Notes under the pieces: model-generated
What the model was told of the DNA's origin: nothing
Databases searched by the model: none
Seen by the model: the letters and a program-made list of their open reading frames with translations, nothing else
Program-made: the position numbers and the translations under genes
Shown: positions 11,246 to 23,063 of the stretch, piece by piece
Position numbering within the stretch: the first letter of the stretch is position 1
How the letters are laid out: each line of letters starts with the position of its first letter
DNA from: Colocasia esculenta
Taxonomy: Eukaryota > Streptophyta > Magnoliopsida > Alismatales > Araceae
Length of the DNA stretch: 64,000 nucleotides
Assembly (NCBI GenBank): GCA_014218235.1
Contig: CM024764.1
Location: 70,717,184 to 70,781,183, forward strand
Direction: 5' to 3'

Positions 11246-11610
11246 TGTGGTGGCTACTTTTAGCCACCTAAGCCTGCGAGGCCCATTGCGACCCATCGTC
11301 ATCCTATAGACGGGCGCGGCCCTTCGACGGGGCAACACGTGTCCTTGGGAAAGAATTGAAAATGCCGAGGACGGTCTCTGCTCCTAAGTGCCCCCAAGAT
11401 CCCAGGGGCGGTTAGCAAACGTCCCACGATCTGTTCGGCCCATGCCTTATCTACCGAACAGATCTTGCAGGAAGCATGCCTTGGACCCGCCGGCAGCAGT
11501 AAGTGCCCAGGTATCAGTTACCGAATAGCCAGCTCGGCCGATGAGCAAAGCCAGTCACCGAGCACCTGGTTCAGCTTACCGAACAGGTAACCTGCTCAGT
11601 ATCCTCTGCC
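11246..11610 (+). repeat. Tat-1 3' LTR, first part (split by LTR-D)
   Basis: Starts TGTGGTGGCT after the polypurine tract and runs to the target site CAGGA (11611-11615). It resumes at 26899 after LTR-D. It carries a cluster of CCGAACA/TGTTCGG words. The 5' LTR is not in the window, so LTR age cannot be judged. Confidence 0.7.
11428..11600. repeat. GTTCGG/CCGAAC hairpin-word cluster in Tat-1 LTR
   Basis: The best pair has perfect 11-bp arms GATCTGTTCGG (11428-11438) and CCGAACAGATC (11454-11464). Further variants follow: ACCGAATAG, CTCGGCCGA, CACCGAGCA, ACCGAACAGG. The cluster lies upstream of the LTR TATA box (27097) once the inserted LTR-D is removed. Confidence 0.75.
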
Positions 11611-11615
11611 CAGGA
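11611..11615. repeat. Target-site duplication CAGGA, left copy of LTR-D
   Basis: CAGGA lies directly before TGTAACG (11616) and again directly after the end of LTR-D at 26894-26898. It proves that LTR-D inserted in the Tat-1 LTR. Confidence 0.9.
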
Positions 11616-11964
11616 TGTAACGTCGCGTGCTTTTCGGATCCATGCGGATCGTGTGTGTTGTGGTTGTGGTGGCCGTTGTGAGTCCAGTGTGAGTCGGTTG
11701 CGTGGAATGCATGGTGTGGATGTGTGGTTTGTCCGGGTGTAGAGCAGGGTGGGTCCTGAAATGGAATAGGACCTGCTGCTGTTCTATCTGAGTTGGCGGC
11801 CAGGGGTGGCCGTTTACTGGTAGGCGTCCAGATTGGTGGACGTTTACATCATGAGCTTAGCGGCAGTAGATGTGGACGTTTAGGCTGGCGGTTGATGTTG
11901 GCGACAAGGGGGTTGACGCCAACCTGTCAGTTCAACAGGTTATAGGCTCACCCGAGGGCAGTTC
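11616..11964 (+). repeat. LTR-D (solo LTR), first part
   Basis: Starts TGTAACGTCGCG and is interrupted at AGTTC (11960-11964) by the copia element. The first 60 bases resemble the start of LTR-C. It contains an inverted-repeat cluster at 11795-11945, including CGGCCA/TGGCCG (11797-11802, 11807-11812) and CGTCCA/TGGACG (11825-11830, 11837-11842). Confidence 0.85.
11795..11945. repeat. GACG/CGTC hairpin-word cluster in LTR-D (proximal)
   Basis: Contains CGTCCA-GATTGG-TGGACG, almost identical in arms and loop to LTR-E 30440-30457 (loop GATTGA), plus GGCGGT, GTTGACGCC and related words. LTR-D and LTR-E look different around these words. Confidence 0.8.
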
Positions 11965-13889
11965 TGTTGCCCTGTTGACAAGCCCAGAGGGGGGTGAATG
12001 GGTTTTTAAAAATTCAATCTAGGAGATACCTGTAACCAAAAACAATCACACAAACGATCTTCGAACTACGTTAGTTACTTGTTAGTTTAAATAACAATTA
12101 CGCAATGAAGACAATCACACAACACAAGGATTATCCTGGTTCGGACTTCCTTTTCTTAGGAGTCCTACGTCCAGTCCCTGAGCAACAACTCAGGATTGCA
12201 CTAACTAGGGTACAGTCCCCCTAAGGACGCTACAACACCCAGCTTAGCTGGTCTTCCTTCACACACGAAGGGAACAACACCCTGGATGCCACCAGGTCTT
12301 CCTTTACAACCAAAGGGAGCAACACCCTGGATACCACCAGGTCTTCCTTCACACCCGAAGGGAACAGCACAGAGAAGAATGAAAACAGACTTTCACGCCC
12401 CTAGATCCAGCTTTTGACAAGAGAGGATCTGAAGCAACTAGAACTGAGAGCGAAGAGATTAAGAACTATTCACACTCTCAGAACTGAACAGCTCTCTCAA
12501 GATTTTCACAAGAACAAGCGGAGAGCAACAGAGCAAAAGAGCAAAAGCGGAGTGAAGGATCTTGGCTCTTGAATTTCTTCAGAAGAATTTGAAAAATAGT
12601 CTTTCGATCCAATGTCCTTCTATTCTTCTGTCTTGTATATATATCTTCAATTTGAAATCTAGTCGTTGAAGAGATCGTTGTCTCTCTCTTGAGTAGCCGT
12701 TAGACTGAATGACATCTGGAGTCTTGGAAGCTTCCTGTCTCAGTCTTTTGATCACTTGAGCACGCATAGAGATGAAATCTTCACAGAGATCCGTTGGCTT
12801 TTATTTGTCTAACGTTGTACAATGAAGTTACATCAAAGGTCTGCACAGATGTCAAGCTCAAACAGCAGACCGATAGGCTGTCTCTGATATCAGTCAACGT
12901 CAGTAGCAATAGTCAAGAAAATAGTAATACCAACTGGCTTAAGTCTAAAGGACGTTATCAGACTAAGCACGATAAAGGAAGATATAGTCTGCATGCATGC
13001 AGAGATACGTTCAGATCTCATAAATGCAAAAGCGTCAGATAGATGTCTACGTGGATTTTGACTGGTCAATGCTTTAAGATGAATAAGATATCAAAATATG
13101 ACGTTGAAGACTATATGACTTATGAAATCGTTATGAGTTATAGCAAATCGTTCTATGACAGAGGATATAGAAATCGTTATGAATTATGGCAAGTCATTTT
13201 GATTCTAAAGAAGTCGATGTGAAACACTTAACAAATCGTTACACAAAGCAAGTCGTTATGAGTATTAAAGAAATCGTTATGAGAACTAAAGAAGTCGTTG
13301 CGGCTATCAAGTCGTTACGAGTATCAAAGAAATCGTTACGAGAACTAAAGAAGTCGTTGCGGCTATCAAGTCGTTACGAGTATCAAAGAAATCGTTACGA
13401 GAACTAAAGAAATCGTTGCGGCTAGCAAGTCGTTACGAGTATTAAAGAAATCGTTACGAGAACTAAAGAAGTCGTTACAACAAGCAAGTCGTTGCGAGTT
13501 CTAAAGAAATCGTTATGATAACTTATGAAGTCGTTAAAACAAGTAAGTCGTTGCGAGTTCTAAAGAAATCGTTATGATCACTTATGAAGTCGTTATGACA
13601 TCGACTTGATTGAAACGACATGACTTTTTAGTCTCATAAGAGAATTGTTATGAACTTTAACAGAAATCGATATGGACTTAGAGAAATCTCATGTTTGAAA
13701 AGATTAAAGCTTCAGAGTAGTAATGCATACCTTTATTGGCTTGTTTGACTTCGATGATTTTTCCTGTACTTAAGACTTATGAGATATTCAGCAGATATAA
13801 TTGATAAATTCTTGTTTGGTTTTGTTAATCATCAAAATATGTATATATATACAATTAATTAAAATTGCATGGGGACAGACTGATCATCA
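11965..13889 (-). repeat. Copia 3' LTR (1,925 bp)
   Basis: On the minus strand this is the downstream LTR, adjacent to the polypurine tract at 13890. It is nearly identical to 23064-24957; it carries one extra 59-bp unit in its RTCGTT array. A TATATATA stretch at about 12635-12645 on minus may be the core promoter, and AGTCGTTGAAGAGATCGTT (about 12660-12680) lies just upstream of it. Confidence 0.93.
13125..13600. repeat. RTCGTT tandem array in copia 3' LTR
   Basis: Roughly 20 copies of (A/G)TCGTT, often as the small palindrome TCGTTACGA. They are arranged in a higher-order unit of about 59 bp (GAAGTCGTTGCGG, then CAAGTCGTTACGAG, then AAATCGTTACGAG). It is present in both LTRs with different unit numbers. 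The short ORFs across it are by-products of the repeat. Confidence 0.9.
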
Positions 13890-13906
13890 ATCTCCCCCTT
13901 TTTGGT
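13890..13906 (-). promoter_or_regulatory. Copia polypurine tract
   Basis: On minus, AAAAAGGGGGAGAT abuts the start of the 3' LTR (TGATGATC at 13889). A second AAAAAGGGGGAGA lies at about 13963-13975. The position and composition are those of the plus-strand primer. Confidence 0.85.
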
Positions 13907-14053
13907 GATGACAAAACTGAACAATAAGCATAAGAAAAATGTCTGAATTTTTTGTACTTTTTCTCCCCCTTTTTGTCATTAAGCAAAAAGAAACACTTTG
14001 ACAAAGAAAGAAGAGAGAAAGAGAAAGAGAGAATACTCATAGAGTCATGGCAT

Positions 14054-16200
14054 TCATTGCGGAGGTACAGGCAAATAGAAGGCAGGAGACAACAGAGAGG
14101 CAAAATGGGAGATGGTTTCCCATGCCTGAACTTCCTGCTCTTCAAAAAGAGACTTAAAAACGCCAAAAGACACAGAGTAAGATGGTCCCATGGTGGAAGC
14201 CATCCGTTTGATATGAAGATCTAAATGCCTATAGAGAAGATCAGCATAGGCATCTTTGTCCATGTTGAACTTGAGAAACCGAGAAGTGCCAAAGCTGGCA
14301 CAGGAGAGGAACTGGTCCATGGTGACCGGATAGTGATTGTGGTTGGCTCTGAGAGCTTGGTGCAAAGCCACATACACTTTGTATCTTTCTTCCCAGATTC
14401 TGAAGGGGTCATCAACAAGATTGATGGAGTTCATATCTAAAAAAGTGGCTGGAGAAATAGCTGGTTTGCCTTCCCTGGCCTGAGCTTCATTGAGTGCAGA
14501 CAGCTGCTGAGCTGACAGAGGGTAGAATGTGGACCAATCAGAAGATGTGAGCCTTTCACATTCAGACAAGATAGGGGAGAGAACTTCAGCCTTGACATGG
14601 CCCAGGTGATATTCCCTGAAGAGGAATCTAGTAAAGGAAACCATGCATCCTTTCTGAACTTTAATTCTGCCCAAAACCCTGGCATAACGCTCAAAGATGA
14701 TGGATCCTACAGAGGATTCCATAACTAGAAAGTGAATTTGAGGCAGGGCTATCTCCTCAGGTATTTGAAGAGTAGCAAAGTCTACCTTAATATCTGAAGA
14801 GTGAGCTGGAACTGGAGACAAGGCTGAAATGGCCTTCTTGAACTGACAGAGCTGAACTTCTGGAAGTTTATTAATGTATCTGAAGTTGTTGAAGAGCATG
14901 AAATGCCTGATCATCTTGATTTCTGATTGAATGAAGGGTGCCCAGAGTTCTTTGTGATACATCCTGAACCATTCAGAGAGAGTCAAGGAGTGGTCCCTTG
15001 GAGGAAATCTGGCAGATCTGGCAAGAGTGAACTTCTTGAGAAGATCCTTGTGACCTTTGCCCCACTGCTCTTCAGATTTGGAGTGAGCAAGAGAGAAAAT
15101 TTTGGATTTTTCGGTTTTTGAAAGAGAAGTATAAGGAAAAATAGTGTGCAGATAATCTGTAAGGTTTTGAAAAGGAAGGTTGATGATGGTGGCATAAGCA
15201 ACTTTAGAAAGGTATTCCCTATACAGTGAGTTATGGTGGTTGGCCACTGTGAGAGAAAACCACAAAGGAGGGTATTTGGGTTCAGAGGAAGAGGAAGAGG
15301 TAGAAGTAAGTTTCCTCTTTTTGGAGGCAGGAACAGAAGGATCTGTCCTGTGAATATGGTCTCCCACTTTCAACACAGACCTGAGGATCCCTTCCTCAAA
15401 TTCATCCTTTATCTTTTCAATAAAGGGAGAACTGAGTTGAGCATGGACAGGTATGATAGTGATGAAAGATGGTGGAGGATTAGGATGAAGAAAAGAATGT
15501 GAAGTAGTGTGAGGAGCATCAGTGGGTCCAAGGGAGGGACCGGAGGAGGAGGATGATGCTCCAGCTGAGGATCCAGGAGGGGCCTCAGATGAAGGAGAAG
15601 GAATGGTGGACTGAAATGGAGTAGGAGATGAAATGGGTCTAGATTGAGGCTTCTTGAATGTTTGGGGAGCAGGAGGTGCTGTAGGAGCTGATGGTGGAGT
15701 GGGAGGAATAGGTGTGTGAGAGGGAGAAGAGGGAGCTGGGGGCTTGGGTGCCAAGATCTCTTCTGCCTCTAACTGCACAGGCTCACTCTCCAAGGTGCTG
15801 GAATCTTGCACAGATGGCCCTGATGGCCCCGCATCCTGAACATCTGGCCCTGTTGGCCCTGCATCTTGAACATCTGGCCCTGTTGGCCCTGCATCTTGAA
15901 CATCTGGCCCTGTTGGCCCTGCATTTTCAGATGCTGCTGCTGCTCCTGGTGAAACTGCTTCTTCTTGAGGAGGAGGAGCATGAGCTCCAACTACCTTGAT
16001 AATATCTGAGAGCATCCCTTTCATGCTGCGCATTTCCTGGTTGAACCAAGTCATAGCATTTCTGATTTGGGCCAACTCTTTGTTAGCCGAAGCTTGACTC
16101 ATAAAAATAGAGTTGACATCTGACTGGAGAGAACATAGAAGTTCACCTTGAACATTTAACCTCTCATTACTGGCTTCAATGTATGACAATTTTCTTCTTA
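14054..16200 (-). pseudogene. Copia post-pol region, second half: low-complexity protein plus C-terminal domain
   Basis: An open frame of about 700 residues after pol, separated from the upstream half by frame changes near 16200 and 16320. It starts with a possible coiled coil (SYIEASNERLNVQGELL, about 16170), then three 10-residue AGPTGPDVQD repeats encoded by exact 30-bp units (15841-15930), then a long Pro/Ser/Thr-rich stretch, then a folded C-terminal half without a family I recognise. It sits where SIRE elements carry an env-like ORF, but I see no clear signal peptide or membrane anchor, so 'env' should not be assumed. A nuclear or DNA-binding role is equally open. Confidence 0.6.
15841..15930 (-). 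repeat. Three 30-bp tandem units coding AGPTGPDVQD
   Basis: Three head-to-tail units of CATCTGGCCCTGTTGGCCCT plus 10 bases, with a degenerate fourth copy before them (about 15812-15840). They are in frame with the protein and give a collagen-like Gly-Pro rhythm. Confidence 0.9.
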
Positions 16201-17757
16201 GCCTTCCTCTGAAATGGAGAATCAGCCAGGAGGGGAGCTCCAGAGGCAACCGCTTTTCCTTTCTTCTTACTTTGATTTTCTGGGGGAGGGACATCATCAT
16301 CTGAGCTCGAAGAGCTTGCAGTCACTCCTTCTCTGTCATCCAGATTGGAAAAATCTCTTTGCTCTTCAACCTTCTCAACATCTGGAGATGCACCTTCATG
16401 ACCTTCTTTTGATAGCTCCCCCTCAATAGGAGCATTTCTTCATCTGATACTTGCTCCCCCTGACTGGGAGCAGGTTCCACTTGAGAGACACCTTGGGCAG
16501 CTTGGTGCTCGACCTCGACTGGAACATCTTCCATCTGCTCATCAATGTGGCCTGGTGCCACAGTCTCTTTTGCAACATTGCTACTTGCTTCTGGAGCACT
16601 GGAAATAAAAGGAATGGAATCTAAGATGTCTGCCAGAATTATGCAACTACAATTGAGGGATGTGGGTCCTCAATAGGAGTAATGTCCTCTGGGAGGAGAT
16701 CCTCAATGCGCCTTTCTGCAAAGGTTTGAACTGGTTCTTCTGGAAATCCTGAAGCTTCTGCAATCACCCTTTCTTCTTCTACTGCACTTTCATACTGAAC
16801 TTCTGCAATGGAGGGTCCTGAAGATTCTGCTACTTCAACTGCTGGAGCTAAAATTGACTCCACTGGCAGTTCTGGATCCATATTTGCTGATTCCATCTCT
16901 GGAGGAACAACTGGAGTGTCGATAATGATGGCCTCGCCCTCGGCCACTGAAGCCTTGAACCAAATACCATTCTCCACAGAGAAACCACTCTTCTTCAAAT
17001 TCCTGGACCTGATTGCTTGGCCCATTTTCTCTACGACTGCCCCAGAGAAATCAACACCGAAGTGTTTGAAAATTTTGGTGAGTAGATGGGCATAAGGCAG
17101 GGACACATTTAACTTACTCTTGGTGTCCCAAATCTGATCTCTTGCAAACTTCATTCTTTCCATTATCACTGCGGCCATATTTATTTCCTTATTCTGAATG
17201 GCCCAGTACATCATGTCCGAATCGGCCTTTGTGCAAGATGAAAACGTTGCACTTCTGGGAACTAGGATTTGACAGACAATAAAATGGAGAAGACGATTGA
17301 AGGCTGATAATTGATTTATGTCGATCTTGCCGTCTCTCAGCTTGAATCCAGGCCCTATAATTCCCAGCCCTTTCACTTGGGCATCCTCAGAGTGAATCCC
17401 ACTAAATCCGGAAATCTTTACATTGAATAACACTCTCAGCAACTCAGGGTCTACTCTAATCAAAGTTCCCTTTACTGACGAAACCAGAGACCCATCTTCC
17501 TCTGTTCGCATACACACAAAAAAGGCTTTTACCAAGTCCGGATAACTGACCTCTGAAAAGGTGGAAATTTCTGTCCACTGCATCTGATTGATCAACTCTA
17601 CTAAGCTGCTCATTCCACTTTTCCGCAGATTAGCTACATCTACTGCTTTGTTGCCACAGAGCTTCGTCTTCACAAATGTGAACCTCTCCTGCTCCTCAGG
17701 AGTGAGGAACTCGGCGCTATAGCCACCCAAACTGCCGGCGATGATAGGAGCGGCCAT
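16201..17757 (-). pseudogene. Copia post-pol region, first half: 'putative plant transposon protein'-like domain
   Basis: Starts MAAPIIAGSLGG (17757), 404 bp after the RNase H stop. About 270 residues form a compact domain (KSGMSSLVELINQMQWTEIS, LLHFIVCQILVPRSA, EINMAAVIMERM, LPYAHLLTKIF) that resembles the plant retroelement-associated family annotated as putative plant transposon protein (PF20167-like, from memory). An acidic tail follows and stops at 16639. Coding then continues in shifted frames (acidic 16561-16322, then a Ser/Asp- and Lys-rich stretch), so one long protein has probably been split by indels near 16640 and 16320. Function unknown. Confidence 0.6.
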
Positions 17758-18161
17758 TGATTCAGGTGGGGAAGATAACGGAGGGTGGAGACGGAAGGTG
17801 AGGAGAAAGAATCCTCAAGAAATTTTGCGGGAAGTAGGAGGAAGATTCGAATTTTGCAGAGGATTGAGATGGAGTTGTTAGGGCATCGGCTCGAGCGGCA
17901 GGCTAAAAGAGGGGAAAAGGTAGACGATGAGGCACGAATCGTTCTGACATCGATTTTATGAATAAATTAATGCTACGTGGAAAGTGAGGCGCCAAGCGGC
18001 GGAGAAAAACGACAAAAGATTTTGACCGTTCAACTGGACTTCAATGAGAGAGAGAGTTTAATGCAATATAATTTGATTTTTTTTTTTTTTTGCTTATCGC
18101 CAAGGAGGGAAAAATTACTTTAATTCTAAACTTTAATTTGCCACTTGTAAGCAAACTTTTA
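17758..18161. other. Copia spacer between pol and the post-pol genes
   Basis: Non-coding, with a T run near 18080. It may hold a promoter or splice signal for the downstream ORF; none can be assigned. Confidence 0.5.
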
Positions 18162-21100
18162 TCACAAAGTACACATGCCTAATTCCCTTCTAAGAGATGT
18201 AAATCTCTCTTCAGGTAAGGCTTTTGTGAAAATGTCTGCTAATTGGCCATTTGTATCAATAAAAGATATTTCAATATTTCCATTTGCAACATGATCACGA
18301 ATAAAATGATATCTAACCTCAATATGTTTGGTCCTTGAGTGCTGGACTGGATTCTTGGTGAGATTAATGGCACTGGTGTTGTCACATAGCAACGGGATCG
18401 ATTTGATATTTAATCCAAAGTCCTCAAGCTGTTGCTTTATCCATAAGAGTTGTGTGCAGCAGCTTCCAGCAGCCACGTACTCAGCTTCAGCTGTAGAGAG
18501 TGCTACTGAATTTTGTTTCTTTGAGGACCAAGATATCAAACACCCTGCAAGGAACTGGCAACAACCACTGGTGCTCTTTCTATCTAATTTACATCCAGCA
18601 TAGTCAGCATCAGAGTAACCTACTAGGTAATTTCACATTGTTTTGGATACCATAGACCTAAGTCATGAGATCTTGCTAGATATCTAAATATTTTTCACAG
18701 AAATTAAATGTGATTCTTTAGGATCTGCCTGATATCGAGCACACATGCATACACTAAATAAAATATCAGGTCTACTAGCTGTTAAATAAAGGAGTGAACC
18801 TATCATACCTCTGTAGATCTTTTGATCTACTTTCTTACCATCTTTGTCACTGTCCATTCTTGTTGATGTACTCATTGGTGTTGACAGTGGCTTGGTATTT
18901 TCGAATCCGAATTTCTTCAATAGTTCTTTTGTGTACTTAGCTTGACTGATGTGAGTTCCTTCCTTTCCTTGCTTGATTTGTAGTCCAAGGAAATAGTTGA
19001 GTTCTCCCATCATACTCATTTCAAATTCTCCCTGCATTAACTTTTCAAAGTACTTGCAAAGAGACTCATCAGTAGACCCAAAAATGATATCATCTACATA
19101 GATTTGAACCAGTAGGATTTGTTTGACTTTTGACTTTATAAAAAGTGTACTATCTACCTGACCTCTGCTGAAACCATTGTTTAGAAGGAAAGAGCTAAGC
19201 CTTTCATACCAGGCTCTAGGAGCTTGCTTTAAACCATATAATGCCTTGTGAAGTTTGAAAACATGATTAGGAAATTCTGTGTCATCAAAGCCCGGAGGTT
19301 GTTCCACATAAACTTCCTCTTTTATGAAACCATTTAAGAAAGCGGATTTAACGTCCATTTGAAATAGTGTCAAGTTCAAAGCAGATGCATATGCAAGTAA
19401 TATTCTAATGGCCTCAAGTCTAGCTACAGGTGCATAGGTTTCATCGAAATCTATGCCTTCCTCTTGAGAATAGCCTTGAGCTACCAACCTGGCCTTGTTT
19501 CTTAAGATTGCACCAGTTTCATCCAGTTTATTTCTGAACACCCATTTGGTGCCAATGACTGGATGGTCTGATGGTCTAGGAACAAGAGACCATACTTGGT
19601 TTCTCTTGAATTGATTTAATTCATCTTGCATGGCTACTATCCAAGATTCATCAGAGAGAGCTTCATTGACTGTCCTAGGCTCTATCTGAGAGACAAAAGC
19701 TAAATAATCACAAGGAATAACATTACCTCTTGTTCTTACCCCAATGGATGGATCACCAATGATATTTTCAAGTGGGTGATCTTTCTTGTATCTCCACTCC
19801 TTTGGAAGGTTTTCATGAGTAACTTCTTCTTGTTGTAATTCTTCCAGAGGTGGATCATCCTTGTCCTCAATTGATGCATCCTTTAGTTTCTTGGATAGTT
19901 CTTCTGCATCATCATCGTCACTATCTACTTCCTTTCTCAAGGAAGGGTTAGTTTCATCAAAAATAATGTGCACAGATTGTTCAATCAACAAGGTACGTTT
20001 ATTAAACACTCTATAGCCTTTAGGTTTAGATGTATACCCCATGAAGATGCCTTCATCTGATTTGGCATCCAACTTACCGATATCTCTTTTTCCATTGTTG
20101 TGAATGAAGCAAGGGCATCCAAAGGTTCTGAAGTGACTGATCTGAGGCTTTTTCCCTTTGAATAGTTCATATGCAGTCTTCTTCAGGATTGGCCTGATCA
20201 TTACACGGTTGATAATATAGCTTGCTGTATTGACTGCTTCAGCCCAAAAGTATCTAGGCAGATCATATTCTGAGAGCATAGTTCTTGCCATGTCCAATAG
20301 GGTTCTGTTCTTCCTCTCAGCGATGCCATTCTGTTGAGGTGTCCTTGGTGCTGAGAAGTTGTGCTCAATTCCCTGATCATCACAAAATCTAGAGAATTTC
20401 TCATTTTGAAATTCACCACCATGATCTGATCTGATGGACACAATGCTGAACTTCTGATCTTTCTGAACTTTCTTACTGAAGCTTACAAAACTCTCAAAAG
20501 TATCATCTTTGTGCTCTAGGAATGATACCCATGTAAATCTTGAGTAGTCATCAACTATGACAAATCCAAAATTCTTTCCTCCAAGACTGGTAGTCCTCAT
20601 TGGCCCAAATAGATCCATATGAAGGAGCTCCAAGGGTTTTGAGGTGGTCACCACCGTCTTTGACTTGAAGGAGACCTTGGTGTGCTTACCCTTAGCACAA
20701 GGTTTACATACACTTTCCAACTTTGTACTGACCTTAGGTAGACCTTGCACAAGATTCTTCTTTAGTAATTTTCTCATGCCATCTATGCTGCAGTGTCCAA
20801 GTCGTCTGTGCCATAATTCTGTGGATTTATTTTTATTTGCCGCCAGGCAAACATTTTGAACCTTGAGTTCTTCAAGATAGAGCACATACAAATTCTTTTC
20901 TCTATTAGCTTCGAAGATGACTGTTCCATCCTTTAGTATACTGCACTTTGACTCTTGAAATTTGATCTGATGGCCTCTGTCGCACAGCTGGCTAATGCTA
21001 ATGAGATTGTGCTTCAATCCCTTGACTAGTAGCACATCTTCTATGACTGTTTTTCCTTTGTTTTCCACAGAGCCACTGCCTATTACAATTCCTTTCCCAT

Positions 21101-21236
21101 TATCTCCATAGGTAACTGTTCCATCTTCAGCTTGGAGATGAGAGAACAACTTCTGGTTTCCTGACATGTGTCTTGAGCACCCACTGTCCAAATACCATTT
21201 AGATGCTCGAGGGTTGTCCTGAAATAGAGACATCAA
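18162..21236 (-). pseudogene. Copia pol: protease, GAG-pre-integrase, integrase, RT, RNase H
   Basis: Order on minus: protease motif WYLDSGCSRHM at the start, GAG-pre-integrase with LWHRRLGH, CKPCAKGKH finger, integrase core (D in HMDLFGP, D in RSDHGGEF, E in NGIAERKNR), RT with YVDDIIFGS (about 19090-19101), RNase H (SKKQNSVALSTAEAEY, CDNTSAI) ending at 18162. Integrase before RT defines Ty1/copia. The frame breaks by small deletions at about 18690 and 18625, between RT and RNase H, and at about 21238, where gag and pol would otherwise join. Catalytic residues look intact. Confidence 0.92.
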
Positions 21237-21239
21237 GCT

Positions 21240-23000
21240 TTAGGTACCCAAATTCTTTTGGGTCCTGATTGGTTAGTATCATTAACTTTATCTTTTAATA
21301 TCCATTTTTTGTGTCTTGTTGGACATGTAGTTTTAATATGTCCTAACCTATTGCAGTGACTACAGCAGGATAACTTAGTCACTTTTTCTATGTATTTAAA
21401 ATTAGCTTTGTATGCTATATCTTGTTCAGGTACAAATTTTGGTGTTGGATATGTTTTAGGATAGATCTTGGTTTCTTCATTATCTGGGGGTGTATATCCT
21501 AATCCATTTTTCTTCTTACCTGATCTTCTCGCACCTTTTAATATTAGAGAGTTTTTACCATTAGTAAATTTTTCTAGTGTGCTTGATAGTTTATCATTTT
21601 CTTCATTTAAGTTTTCAATTTCTTTCCGTAATTCATCAGTACTTTCATGTTTTTCTAGTTTAGTTATTTGTTTTTTTAACTTTTAGGTCTTCACATAACA
21701 GTTCATTTCTTCGTTTAAGTTCAATTATTTGACTTTCTAATTGTTCATTTTCTGATTTTAGATCTGAGTTTGTATTTTCTATACAGACTATGTTTTTCTT
21801 ACTTACTTTTAATAGTTTAGTTACTTCTTTATACTTTTCATAAAGTTCATTGAAAGCCTCTTCTAAACTATCGGAGTCTGAACCATTGCATGAATCAAAG
21901 GATGAGTCAGAAGTTACCTTTTCTTCAGTGTTTGCCATGAAAGCCAAGTGGGCTTTTTCTTCATCACTGCAGGAGCTCGACTCACTATCTGAGTCGCTAC
22001 TGTTTTCCCATGCTGCTGCCATTGCTTTCTTTTTGAACTTTCTAAACTTCTTGGAACTGTCCTTCTTCCTGAATTCTGATTTCTTTAACTTAGGACACTC
22101 AGTCTTAATGTGTCCTGGCTTCTTACATTCGTAGCAAATGGGTTCTCCTTTCTTCACTTCTTTTCCATCTGGTTTCTTGAAGTCCTTATTTCTTTTGAAA
22201 TACTTTCTACCAGATTGAGACTTTTTCTTTTTAGCCAAGATTCGCTGTAACCTTCTGGATAACATAGCTTCTTCATTTTCGCTGTCTGTATTACTTTCAC
22301 TTTCAGCTGAGCTTGCTTCTGGTGAATCTTCTTCAGCTTTTAAGGCGTTGGAGTGCTTCTTTTGCTAGAGGACTCTCCTAGCCTTTCCATATTGATTTCA
22401 TGGGCCATAAGGGACCCAATGAGTTTTTCTACAGACATTCTCTTCAGATCATTAGCTTCTTCTATTGCTGTGACTTTTGGAGTCCATGAGGACGGTAAGG
22501 ATCTAAGTATCTTTCTTACCATATCTCCCATTTCATATACTTTCCCCAGGCTAGCCAGTCCATTTGTGATGTCAGTGAACCGGCTGAACATTTGGGTTAT
22601 GGACTCACTTGATTGCATCTGAAATCTCATATTGAGTGACAAGAATATCAATTCTTGTTTCCTTCACTTTGTCTGTGCCTTCATAAGTAATCCTGAGCTT
22701 TTCCCACATTTCCATTGATGATTTGCAGGCTGAAACTCTGTTGAATTCCTTCTTACTTAGAGCACAGCATAGGATACTTTTTGCTTTGCAATTCAGGGAA
22801 ATCTTCTTTCTGTCATCATCTGTCCATTGTGCTTTCTCATTTGTGACTAACAGATCACCTTCTTCTACTATGGACCAAATTTGATAGTCGTGTCCTTGTA
22901 AAAAGTATTCCATTCTGGTCTTCCAGTAAGGATAATCTTCACCATCGAAGAGAGGGGGTCGGTTGACTGACTGACCTTCAAAATTACCTTGGGCTGCCAT
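21240..23000 (-). pseudogene. Copia gag: capsid and nucleocapsid with two zinc knuckles
   Basis: Starts MAAQGNFEGQSV (23000), 50 bp after the primer site. It has a UBN2-like capsid (YPYWKTRMEYFLQG, VTQYE), a basic region, and zinc knuckles CYECKKPGHIKTEC (about 22110) and CSHCNRLGHIKTTC (about 21335), with an acidic/coiled-coil spacer between them. Frame changes near 22640, 22360 and 21665 split it; at least the last lies in an A run. Two knuckles with a long linker are common in SIRE-type elements. The product would package element RNA in cytoplasmic particles. Confidence 0.85.
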
Positions 23001-23049
23001 GGATCTTTACTCTTCAGATCGTTGGATCCTTTCTTTGTCGAAGAGACTC

Positions 23050-23061
23050 GCTCTGATACCA
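23050..23061 (-). promoter_or_regulatory. Copia primer-binding site (initiator Met-tRNA)
   Basis: TGGTATCAGAGC on minus, 2 nt after the 5' LTR. It is complementary to the 3' end of plant initiator methionine tRNA. Confidence 0.95.
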
Positions 23062-23063
23062 CT

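Noticed and set aside
13186..13407. ORF across the RTCGTT array (repeated KEVV/KSLR peptides)
   Set aside because: The periodic peptide is a by-product of the DNA repeat and lies inside an LTR.
14054..17757. Calling the copia post-pol ORFs an envelope protein
   Set aside because: The position fits SIRE elements, but no signal peptide, fusion peptide or transmembrane anchor is evident; kept as unknown.
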